Source: Cohnella sp. GbtcB17 (GTDB lineage: Bacteria > Bacillota > Bacilli > Paenibacillales > Paenibacillaceae). From it: a stretch of DNA of 64,000 bases. Shown here piece after piece: positions 26,564-33,653 of this stretch. Within the stretch, counting starts at the first letter, position 1. Each line of letters begins with the position of its first letter. The notes beneath the pieces were generated by a model. It was not told where the DNA came from. It made no database searches and saw only the letters and a program-made list of their open reading frames with translations. Location of the stretch: the NCBI RefSeq assembly GCF_019091135.1, contig NZ_JAGXJW010000014.1, positions 23,437 through 87,436 on the forward strand, in the 5' to 3' direction. The translations under genes and the position numbers were made by a program.

Positions 26564-27463
26564 TTGAGCCGCAGAAATTGGAGACTGGAATGGCCGCTGC
26601 ACCTGATGCTGGTGCCGGGCATCGTCATTGTGCTGCTGTTCAGCTACGGTCCGATGGTCGGCATCGTCATCGCCTTTCAGAATTTTGTCCCGGTGAAAGG
26701 GATCTTTCGTTCTGAATGGGTCGGGCTCGAACACTTCAAGTATATCTATCACTTGCGCGAGACAAGAGAAGTGCTGTGGAATACGGTATTTATCGCTTTC
26801 CTGAAAATCGTCGGCGGGCTCGTCGCGCCGCTGGTCACCGCGCTTCTGCTGAACGAGATCGTAAAGAAGTACTACAAGCGCACCGTCCAAACGATCATCT
26901 ACATGCCGCATTTTATGTCCTGGGTCATTATGGCGGGCATCTTGATCGATGTGCTCTCGCCGACATCCGGGATCGTGAATCAGTTCCTCGCGTGGCTCGG
27001 ATTCGACAAGGTATTTTTCCTCGGCAATGAAAAATGGTTCCCTTACGTGCTGGCGGTAACCGACGTCCTGAAGGAATTCGGCTTCGGAACGGTTGTCTAT
27101 CTGGCGGCGATCACTGCCGTCAATCCGTCCTTGTACGAAGCGGCCGTCCTGGACGGCGCGGACCGCTGGCAGCAAACGCTGAACGTGACGATTCCCGCAA
27201 TCGTCCCGATTACGATCCTGCTGACGACGCTCGCGCTCGGCAACGTGTTGAACGCCGGCTTCGACCAGGTGTTCAACCTGTATAACCCGTCCGTCTATTC
27301 GACCGGCGACATTCTCGATACTTACGTTTACCGGATCGGCCTGGCCAGCGCGCAATATGGCGTAGCGACCGCCGTCGGCCTTTTCAAGTCGGTCATCTCG
27401 CTCGTTCTTATATCGTTGTCTTATGTCATCGCCTATCGCACCGCCAATTATCGCATTTTCTGA
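26564..27463 (+). CDS. Polysaccharide ABC transporter permease, LplB type
   Basis: Channel subunit of 299 residues, about six TM segments. Starts at TTG 26564 behind GGAGGG, giving SRRNWRLEWPLHLMLVPG, the usual N-terminus of LplB-like proteins; the frame stays open upstream but there it overlaps the lipoprotein gene. EAA loop EAAVLDGADRWQQTLNVTIP. No ATPase gene nearby. Confidence 0.88.
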   Translation: MSRRNWRLEWPLHLMLVPGIVIVLLFSYGPMVGIVIAFQNFVPVKGIFRSEWVGLEHFKYIYHLRETREVLWNTVFIAFLKIVGGLVAPLVTALLLNEIVKKYYKRTVQTIIYMPHFMSWVIMAGILIDVLSPTSGIVNQFLAWLGFDKVFFLGNEKWFPYVLAVTDVLKEFGFGTVVYLAAITAVNPSLYEAAVLDGADRWQQTLNVTIPAIVPITILLTTLALGNVLNAGFDQVFNLYNPSVYSTGDILDTYVYRIGLASAQYGVATAVGLFKSVISLVLISLSYVIAYRTANYRIF

Positions 27464-27484
27464 CCTGCTGCAAGGAGGATTGAC

Positions 27485-28372
27485 ATGGTTCAACACTACT
27501 CATGGAGTCGCAAGCTGTTCATTGTCTTCAACTATACCTTCCTTGCGGTGTTGTCTCTGATATGCATTTTGCCGTTGATCAATGTCTTCTCCGTCTCCCT
27601 AAGCTCGGCCGCCGCGATCGAAGCGGGCAAGGTGACGCTCTGGCCGGTCGACTTCTCATGGAAGGCTTACGAGTTCGTCGCGAGAAAGCGTGAGTTCCTC
27701 GTCTCGATGGGCATCTCGGTAGAGCGCGTGCTGCTGGGCGTCGCCATCAACATGCTGCTGACGGTGCTGACGGCCTATCCGCTGTCCAAGGAAGCGGCGA
27801 ATTTGAAGTTCCGAACGGGCTATGCCTGGTTTTTCGTCTTTACGATGCTGTTCTCCGGCGGATTAATTCCATCCTATATGGTCGTGCGCAGCCTACACCT
27901 GCTCGACAGCATCTGGGCGCTTGTGCTGCCGGGAGCGCTGCCGATCTTTAACGTAATCTTGATGCTCAATTTCTTCAGAGGCCTGCCGAAGGAGCTGTCG
28001 GAGTCGGCATTCATCGACGGCGCCGGACATGGGCAGACGCTCTGGCGGATCGTCATCCCGCTCTCGATGCCTTCGATCGCTACCGTCACGCTGTTCGCGA
28101 TCGTCTCGCACTGGAACGAATGGTTCAACGGGCTCATCTACATGAACGATCCGATCCATTATCCGCTTGCCAGCTACTTGCAGACGATCGTCGTCCGTAT
28201 GGATATGTCCTCCATTACCGACCCCACGATGGTGCGCTTGCTGTCGCAGTTGAACGACCGGTCGGTGCGCGCGGCGCAAATATTTCTCGGCATGGTGCCG
28301 GTGCTGTGCGTATATCCGTTCCTGCAGCGGTACTTTATGAGCGGCATGACGCTGGGAAGCGTCAAGGAATGA
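27485..28372 (+). CDS. Carbohydrate ABC transporter permease, LplC/YtcP type
   Basis: Second channel subunit, 295 residues, about six TM segments, AAGGAGG before the ATG. EAA loop ESAFIDGAGHGQTLWRIVIP; C-terminus YFMSGMTLGSVKE is typical of YtcP-like permeases. Its stop overlaps the end of the convergent kinase gene by 11 bp, and I see no terminator between the two. Confidence 0.9.
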   Translation: MVQHYSWSRKLFIVFNYTFLAVLSLICILPLINVFSVSLSSAAAIEAGKVTLWPVDFSWKAYEFVARKREFLVSMGISVERVLLGVAINMLLTVLTAYPLSKEAANLKFRTGYAWFFVFTMLFSGGLIPSYMVVRSLHLLDSIWALVLPGALPIFNVILMLNFFRGLPKELSESAFIDGAGHGQTLWRIVIPLSMPSIATVTLFAIVSHWNEWFNGLIYMNDPIHYPLASYLQTIVVRMDMSSITDPTMVRLLSQLNDRSVRAAQIFLGMVPVLCVYPFLQRYFMSGMTLGSVKE

Positions 28373-29393
28373 GCATCACTCTAAACACGCTTCCCTCTTC
28401 CGAACTCGACTCCAATTCAACGGTCCCCTCAAAAAAGCCGAGCAAATGGCGGACGATCGACAGGCCGAGGCCGGCTCCGCCATGCCTGCGCGCCCGCGAA
28501 GCATCCACGCGATAAAAACGCTCGAAAATGAGTTCCCTGTTCGAAGGGGATATCCCCTTCCCGGTGTCCGCCACCCGAACCGCAACGCGTCCATCCTCCT
28601 GCGTTACCGTCAGCGTCACGCTTCCGTTTGGCCGATTGTACCGGATGGCGTTGTCAAGCAGGTTGCGGAACACCAGGAACAGGAAGCTCTCGTCCCCTTT
28701 CACCTTAGCGGAGAAGGGCGCCGCCAAATGGAGCTTCACGCCGTATTCGACGGCCATCGGTGCCATAAAGGAGACGGCATCCGTGAGGATGTCGGCAAGC
28801 TCCACCACCTGGTGCTCGCGGTCAGTGCGATCGTACGAACCGTCGGCCAGCAGCAGCAAATCCTCCGTCAGCGACTCCAGTCGCGACAGCGTCCGCTCCG
28901 TGGTCGCCCTGTAATCCTGCCAGTCGCTTGGATCGATACCGTCGTCGTCCCCGGAGACCTCCAGGTTGGTGCGCAGGATGGACAGCGGCGTTCTTAATTC
29001 GTGCGCAGCCGCGGAGACGAAGCGGGCCTGCTGATCGAAGGCGCGTTCCAGCCCGTCCAGCATCGTATTAAACGCGATGCCGAGCTTCTTCAATTCGTCG
29101 TGAAGCTGGTCGATCTCCAGCCGTTTGTCGAGCGTGGTCGCGGTGATGCCGGCGGCGGTCTCGCTCATCCGTTTCACGGGCTTGAGAATCATGGATGCGA
29201 GCCATTGCGCGCTTAGGATCATGCCGGCAAGCGCCACAAGCAAGCTGATGATCCGTCCCTGCATCTCCGATACGATCCCGGTAGCAGAGAAAAAGGACTC
29301 TAAGCCCGTATAGGCGATAAGCATGGCTGCCAAATAAAGAATGGCGAACAGTGTCAAACGGGATCGGAGGGACAGTCGATTCCATCGGTTCAC
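28362..29393 (-). CDS. Sensor histidine kinase (HAMP-HisKA-HATPase)
   Basis: Membrane kinase of 343 residues, partner of the OmpR-type regulator with which it overlaps (stop TGA of the regulator inside GTGA). GTG 29393 is chosen because it follows AAAGAGG and gives the basic N-terminus NRWNRLSLRSRL. Order: TM1 (about 14-35), very short external loop, TM2 (about 45-70), HAMP (about 70-125), HisKA with the His in AAAHELRTPLSILR, HATPase with VADTGKGISP and GGAGLGLSIV. The tiny extracytoplasmic loop suggests it senses something in or at the membrane. Divergent from a thiol-redox operon. Confidence 0.9.
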   Translation of the reverse strand: MNRWNRLSLRSRLTLFAILYLAAMLIAYTGLESFFSATGIVSEMQGRIISLLVALAGMILSAQWLASMILKPVKRMSETAAGITATTLDKRLEIDQLHDELKKLGIAFNTMLDGLERAFDQQARFVSAAAHELRTPLSILRTNLEVSGDDDGIDPSDWQDYRATTERTLSRLESLTEDLLLLADGSYDRTDREHQVVELADILTDAVSFMAPMAVEYGVKLHLAAPFSAKVKGDESFLFLVFRNLLDNAIRYNRPNGSVTLTVTQEDGRVAVRVADTGKGISPSNRELIFERFYRVDASRARRHGGAGLGLSIVRHLLGFFEGTVELESSSEEGSVFRVMLIP

Positions 29394-30103
29394 GTCGTTG
29401 CCTCTTTCTCTTCGGCCGCGCGCAGCGTCCACCGGTACCCATGGCCTTGAACGGTTTGGATATACGCGTCTCCTGCCTCCGGATCATGCTGCGAGAGCTT
29501 TTTGCGCAAGGAATTGATGTGAACCCGGACCGTTGAGGTGAGCGGATCCGCGTTGATATCCCATACATGCTCGAGCAGCCGCTCCGACGAGATGACCTCG
29601 CCGGGATGGAGCATCAAATATTCGAGCAAGCCGAATTCTTTTTTTGTTAATGGAATGAGCGCATGTTCGAACCAGACTTCCTTTGTCTTCGAATCCAGGG
29701 CGAGCCGGTCGAACCGCAGCACCGGGCTGCTCACGGACGAACGCCGGCGCAGGAGCGCCCGGATGCGGGCAAGCAATTCATTGAACACGAAGGGCTTGCG
29801 GAGATAATCGTCCGCCCCGGAGTCCAGTCCTTCCTCCACCTCGTCGGGGTGGCTGCGCGCGGTCAGCATGAGAATACATACGTCGCGATGGGGCGAGGAC
29901 CGACGAATGCGTTGGCAAAGCGAGATGCCGTCCAGCTCCGGCAGATTGATGTCGAGCAGGATCACGTCGTATTCGTTGGTGTCCGCCAGCTCCCACCCGG
30001 TCAGCCCGTCATACGCGCTGTCTACGGCATAACCTTCTCTTTTTAACCCCTTGGCTAACGCACGCGAAAGGTCTTCCTCATCTTCGACGATAAGGATTCG
30101 CAT
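29390..30103 (-). CDS. OmpR/PhoB-family response regulator
   Basis: DNA-binding regulator of 237 residues; the start is ATG 30103 behind GGAAGGAG. Receiver with VEDEE, phospho-acceptor D51 in ILLDINLPELDG, Thr/Ala switch (LMLTARS) and Lys in YLRKPF; winged-helix domain in the C-terminal half (LTKKEFGLLEYLMLHPGEV, RVHINSLRKKL). Proteins of this class bind direct repeats; three TTAACA repeats lie in the divergent promoter region before the redox operon and are its obvious candidate site. Confidence 0.92.
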   Translation of the reverse strand: MRILIVEDEEDLSRALAKGLKREGYAVDSAYDGLTGWELADTNEYDVILLDINLPELDGISLCQRIRRSSPHRDVCILMLTARSHPDEVEEGLDSGADDYLRKPFVFNELLARIRALLRRRSSVSSPVLRFDRLALDSKTKEVWFEHALIPLTKKEFGLLEYLMLHPGEVISSERLLEHVWDINADPLTSTVRVHINSLRKKLSQHDPEAGDAYIQTVQGHGYRWTLRAAEEKEATT

Positions 30104-30187
30104 AAGACCACTCCTTCCTGATACCGAGAATAGCACAGCAAACGCGTTTTCGCGATGCAAACAAAACATGCGGACTTTCGGCGAACG

Positions 30188-30232
30188 ACTTAACAAGACT
30201 TAACAAGGATTTAACAGCCCGAGCTTTATAAT
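30188..30232 (+). promoter_or_regulatory. Triple TTAACA repeat and -10 element before the redox operon
   Basis: TTAACA occurs at 30190-30195, 30200-30205 and 30211-30216, with 4- and 5-base gaps (about one helical turn apart), followed by TATAAT at 30227-30232. The repeats cover where a -35 would be, and no -35 consensus exists. This is the layout of a PhoP/OmpR-type activator site: in B. subtilis PhoP binds TT(A/T/C)ACA repeats about 5 bases apart. The divergent OmpR-family gene is the likely source of the activator. Confidence 0.65.
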
Positions 30233-30294
30233 CGGAGCTAATCTTCTTTTTGCATGGAGGATCACGAATTGAACGGAGTGAAGGAGGAGGTCTT

Positions 30295-30564
30295 TTGTTA
30301 ATCGAGGTCGTATCGGCCGGACCGGGGTGTTCCATTTGTCAAAAGGCGCTAAGTCTCGTGAGGCAAGCGGCGGCGGAATTTTCGCAGATCGAGATCCGGG
30401 AGTTAAATGTCGTCGAGCAATTCGAACGTCTGCAGCAGCTGAATATTTTCAGCGCAGGAGCAATTCTCATCAACGGGAAAACGGAATTCGGCACTTTGCC
30501 CAAATTGTCCGAGCTTCGCGAACGTGTGTATGCATGGCTGGATGATGAAGAAGAGACCCGATAA
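30295..30564 (+). CDS. Thioredoxin-like small redox protein
   Basis: Protein of 89 residues with active-site C12-S-I-C15 (GPGCSIC), then FERLQQLNIFSAGAILINGKTEFGTLP, matching the thioredoxin/glutaredoxin fold, with the expected region before the cis-Pro (SAGAILING) lacking an obvious Pro. It starts at TTG 30295, 7 bases after AAGGAGG; the longer frame from 30250 would run through the ribosome site. No signal peptide, so it acts in the cytoplasm, probably passing electrons to the CcdA-like protein encoded 12 bases later. Confidence 0.78.
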   Translation: MLIEVVSAGPGCSICQKALSLVRQAAAEFSQIEIRELNVVEQFERLQQLNIFSAGAILINGKTEFGTLPKLSELRERVYAWLDDEEETR

Positions 30565-30576
30565 AAGGAGAAACGA

Positions 30577-31269
30577 ATGGAAGACCTCTATCATTTTACA
30601 ATTACGGGCGGCATATCCGTCTCGATCTACGTCCTGGTATTTGTCGTCGGCATCGTCAGCGCGGTATTGGCCTGCTACTTGCCCGTGCTCGCGATGTTTG
30701 CGGGTTACGTTCAGCGAGGCGCTGCCGATAATAAAAGAAGGGCCTTGCTGATCGCGATCAACTTTATTCTAGGTATGGTTGTCACTTCACTGGCGGTCGG
30801 CTTGATCGTCGCGCTGCTTGGCCAACAGTTCCTGCCCTTTGTTGAAAAATATCGTTTGCTGACCTGGGTGCCGCCTATCTTTGATATTTTGGCCGGACTG
30901 CAGCTGCTTGGCGTCATATCGTTCGCCATGCCGACATTCCAAAAGTCGTTGAACCGACCCGAGCATCCGCCAGGCGCCGCGGCCGCGTTCAAGCTGGGCA
31001 TTCCGTATGGACTCGTCATCTCGCCCTGCGCGATCCCGATCTTTTTTGCGCTGATCAGCTACATTGCCCTTCAAGGAAGCCCGCTGCACGGCGCGCTGCT
31101 CATGACGGCCTATTCGCTGGGAAAAGGCGTAGTGCTTGCGGCGGTTGCGGTCTTCTCGATCTCGATTTTGCGCAAATTGGCCAAATGGGGCGGTCCGGTC
31201 AAAAAAATCGCCGGCTATGTATCGATCGCGCTTGGTATCCTTTTCCTCGCGATTGGATTTATGAAATAA
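30577..31269 (+). CDS. CcdA/DsbD-type thiol-electron transporter
   Basis: Membrane protein of 230 residues with about six TM segments that moves reducing equivalents across the membrane. The family's two key Cys are present: VLACYLPVL in TM1 and VISPCAIPIF in TM4, each followed by the helix-breaking Pro. AAAGGAG lies before the ATG. Between a thioredoxin-like and a peroxiredoxin gene, it probably carries electrons from cytoplasmic thioredoxin to an extracytoplasmic acceptor. Confidence 0.85.
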   Translation: MEDLYHFTITGGISVSIYVLVFVVGIVSAVLACYLPVLAMFAGYVQRGAADNKRRALLIAINFILGMVVTSLAVGLIVALLGQQFLPFVEKYRLLTWVPPIFDILAGLQLLGVISFAMPTFQKSLNRPEHPPGAAAAFKLGIPYGLVISPCAIPIFFALISYIALQGSPLHGALLMTAYSLGKGVVLAAVAVFSISILRKLAKWGGPVKKIAGYVSIALGILFLAIGFMK

Positions 31270-31299
31270 TAGTAGGATCATATAGGAGGGGAATCATCC

Positions 31300-31944
31300 A
31301 TGTCCTTAAATCAAACGCTGGAAGAAATGAAGCAGCAATTTGTCGCGCATTCGCCTATGGAGGTCCAGGCCGCAATGTTCCGTTCGATCCGGGAGCAGCA
31401 GGAGTCGGGCGTACAGTATGGGCTGCAGGAAGGGGAGAAGGCGAAGGACTTTACGCTGAAAAACGCGAAGGGCATCCCCGTTCACTTATACGACGAGTTG
31501 GCTAAGGGACCTGTCGTGCTCACCTTCTATCGCGGCGGCTGGTGTCCGTACTGCAACGCGCAGCTTCGCGCCTACCAGAAGGTGCTGCCGGAGATTCACG
31601 CGCTGGGCGCCAGACTCATCGCCGTCAGCCCGCAAAGCCCGGATAATACGCTGTCCCATCAAGAGAAGGAGGACCTGCAGTTCGAGGTGCTCAGCGATAC
31701 GAACGGTCTGGTCGCCGCCTTTTACCATATTTTATACGACGTGCCTTCGTATCTTCAGGAGCTGATGTCGAACCAGTTCAAGATGGATTTGGCCGAGTAC
31801 AACGCGACCGACCGATGGATTCTCCCGATTCCGTCCACCTTCATGATCGATGAGTCCGGCATCGTCCGGTCCGCGTACGTCAACCCGGATTTTATGAAGC
31901 GTCTGGCGCCGGAGGATATTCTGGACGAATTGAGGAAGCTGTAA
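31300..31944 (+). CDS. Peroxiredoxin-like AhpC/TSA-family protein
   Basis: Protein of 214 residues that likely reduces peroxides using thiols. Active-site motif YRGGWCPYCNAQL with C82 and C85; thioredoxin-fold elements KAKDFTLKNAKG and IPSTFMIDESGIVRSAYV. The WCPYC arrangement (two Cys in the active-site motif) is typical of the PRX-like/AhpC-TSA branch rather than of classical two-Cys peroxiredoxins. TAGGAGGGG precedes the ATG. No signal peptide. Last gene of the redox operon, followed by a bidirectional terminator. Confidence 0.87.
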   Translation: MSLNQTLEEMKQQFVAHSPMEVQAAMFRSIREQQESGVQYGLQEGEKAKDFTLKNAKGIPVHLYDELAKGPVVLTFYRGGWCPYCNAQLRAYQKVLPEIHALGARLIAVSPQSPDNTLSHQEKEDLQFEVLSDTNGLVAAFYHILYDVPSYLQELMSNQFKMDLAEYNATDRWILPIPSTFMIDESGIVRSAYVNPDFMKRLAPEDILDELRKL

Positions 31945-31963
31945 GCTGTAATTGATATAAATC

Positions 31964-32006
31964 AAAACGAAGACCTATGCGCCTGATGACGCATGGGTTT
32001 TCGTTT
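31964..32006. terminator. Bidirectional terminator between convergent genes
   Basis: AAAACGAAGACCTATGCG (31964-31981) pairs with CGCATGGGTTTTCGTTT (31990-32006) with small mismatches, giving A- and T-rich flanks on both sides. It ends the redox operon and the XRE gene. Confidence 0.8.
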
Positions 32007-32033
32007 GGTCTGATTGTCTATCGCATGCGCGAC

Positions 32034-32825
32034 TTACAGATCGTCGAACTTCTTGAGCATCTTGCGACGCAGCTTGAAGCCGAACCGGCGCGTGTACACA
32101 TCGTTGTTGGCCAGTAGACGATAGGCTTCTAAGAGCGTGAAGTGACGGGTCATGATGAATAGACCGACCGCGATCAGCACAAAAAACAGCGGATAGTAAG
32201 ACATTAAATTTTCAAAAGCCACAATTTCCTTGCGAACGAGCGCAAGGGGCAAGCATCCCGCCGTGAAGACGGCTATGCCGAATAGAATGAACAGTCTGTT
32301 TTTTTGCTTCAAGTGTGCGTGGCGCTGGCGAATTTCCTGCAGAAACGGCTGATCGATCAAGAGCGGTTCCTGCTTTAAGATCTTGTACGACATCTCTTCA
32401 AAAAGCGTGGTGGAAGCCAAAAATCCGATGCCGATCGTACCTATAATAACTGTCGGAAGCAAGTAATAAGCCACGTCCCGGTCGAACAAGTAGTACGGCA
32501 CAAAGGCCAGCGCCAAAAAGAAGATGCCGAAGGAGAGGGATCGGGCATACTTGCGGGAATATACGAAGTATCCCTCGGCCATTTCCTTGCTGACGTAATA
32601 GCCCGCCTCTCGCTCCGAGCGCGGTTCTACGGCGTCTTTCAACAGAAAATCCATCGATACTTCAAAGATGTTGCCGATCATGAGCAGCTTCTCCGTCTCC
32701 GGGTAGCCTTGACCGTTCTCCCATTTGCTTACGGCCTGCCTGGTCGTTCCTAACTGTTCGGCCAGCGCTTCTTGCGACAATCCTTTTTCTTTGCGCAGAC
32801 TCACCAGCTTTTCGCCGAATGTCAC
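32034..32825 (-). CDS. XRE-family regulator with membrane domain
   Basis: Protein of 263 residues. Residues about 2-60 are a Cro/C1-type helix-turn-helix (LSQEALAEQLGTTRQAVSKWENGQGYPETE); the rest holds about four TM segments. GTG 32825 follows GGGGAGGG; a GTG 18 bases earlier would overlap that site. Membrane-bound XRE proteins of this shape are common in Firmicutes and often answer to envelope stress or antimicrobial peptides. It ends a two-gene minus-strand unit, 36 bp after the export-protein gene. Confidence 0.85.
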   Translation of the reverse strand: MTFGEKLVSLRKEKGLSQEALAEQLGTTRQAVSKWENGQGYPETEKLLMIGNIFEVSMDFLLKDAVEPRSEREAGYYVSKEMAEGYFVYSRKYARSLSFGIFFLALAFVPYYLFDRDVAYYLLPTVIIGTIGIGFLASTTLFEEMSYKILKQEPLLIDQPFLQEIRQRHAHLKQKNRLFILFGIAVFTAGCLPLALVRKEIVAFENLMSYYPLFFVLIAVGLFIMTRHFTLLEAYRLLANNDVYTRRFGFKLRRKMLKKFDDL

Positions 32826-32861
32826 CTTTAAAACCCTCCCCACCCGCGATTACATGGCTTG

Positions 32862-33356
32862 CTATTCGATCAGTTTCGTTTTCAGGAAAAGGCCGACGGC
32901 CAGCCCGACCACGCTGTAAACGGCGATGCTGACAATATGCCACACAATCACCTTGCGTTTTCCCGTACCCGCAGCCAAAGACGTGAAGGCGGCGATATGC
33001 CCCGAAGCGATCAACGGCGAGATCAGAGCGAGTCCCGGCACGCCATACTTATCGAAGAGTTCGCGCGCCCGCTCTGAACGACGGCGAACGAATCCCGATT
33101 TCTTGTTCGGACGATTTCTCAACCAGCGGAACAAAGCATGAAAAGGCGCGACGATCGTCATTACGGACAGTAAATTGCCGACGAATCCAAGCAGAAGTAC
33201 CCATACAACCGGCAGCTCGAGTACGGTTCCGGCCATGGTGGCCAGCATCGCTTCGGCAAAAGGAATGCCGGCGACCAGCAATATCCCTGCATACTGAAGC
33301 ACTGGGTCCCAGTCCTTTAGATGCTCTACCACAAATTTTAACATATCCTTCGTCAT
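32862..33356 (-). CDS. Small multidrug-export-family membrane protein
   Basis: Protein of 164 residues with about four to five TM segments, matching the Sm_multidrug_ex family (COG2426-type), named on weak evidence; real substrate unknown. Recognisable pieces: AGIPFAEAMLATMAGTVL, LLLGFVGNLLSVMTI, FDKYGVPGLALISPLIASGHIAAF. GGGAGG precedes the ATG. The next gene downstream on the same strand is the XRE regulator; a hairpin with a U-run lies in the leader. Confidence 0.8.
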   Translation of the reverse strand: MTKDMLKFVVEHLKDWDPVLQYAGILLVAGIPFAEAMLATMAGTVLELPVVWVLLLGFVGNLLSVMTIVAPFHALFRWLRNRPNKKSGFVRRRSERARELFDKYGVPGLALISPLIASGHIAAFTSLAAGTGKRKVIVWHIVSIAVYSVVGLAVGLFLKTKLIE

Positions 33357-33406
33357 GGTTATCCTCCCGATTTAAGTGATGTGTGCTGATCTTTCGCAAG
33401 TCAGCC

Positions 33407-33455
33407 TTAAAAAATTGTAAAACCCCCCCTTGCCGCAAGCTAGCGACTAGGGGTT
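33407..33455 (-). promoter_or_regulatory. Terminator-like hairpin in the leader of the export-protein gene
   Basis: On the minus strand AACCCCT (plus 33449-33455) can pair with AGGGG/GTT (plus 33421-33430), with an internal CTTG-CCG-CAAG hairpin, followed by TTTTACAATTTTTT. It lies about 60 bases before the start codon, the position of an attenuator or riboswitch expression platform. I cannot match the upstream part to a known riboswitch. A second small hairpin, GCTGA...TCAGC, follows. Confidence 0.4.
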
Positions 33456-33653
33456 GCGTCTTGTCAACTTGGCGTTGCAGTCCTGTTATATCAAGCATTT
33501 TTGCAATTTTGGGGCGGGTGCAAGGAAATGGAACGACGCTGTTGAATAGTACTATAAATTGACATTTTTCGAGCGTGACGAGAGGAGCGGATAGCGTTGC
33601 TTTCCACTGGAGGTTCGGGTTATCAATATCCGATTCGCGGAAAAAGGGGGACG

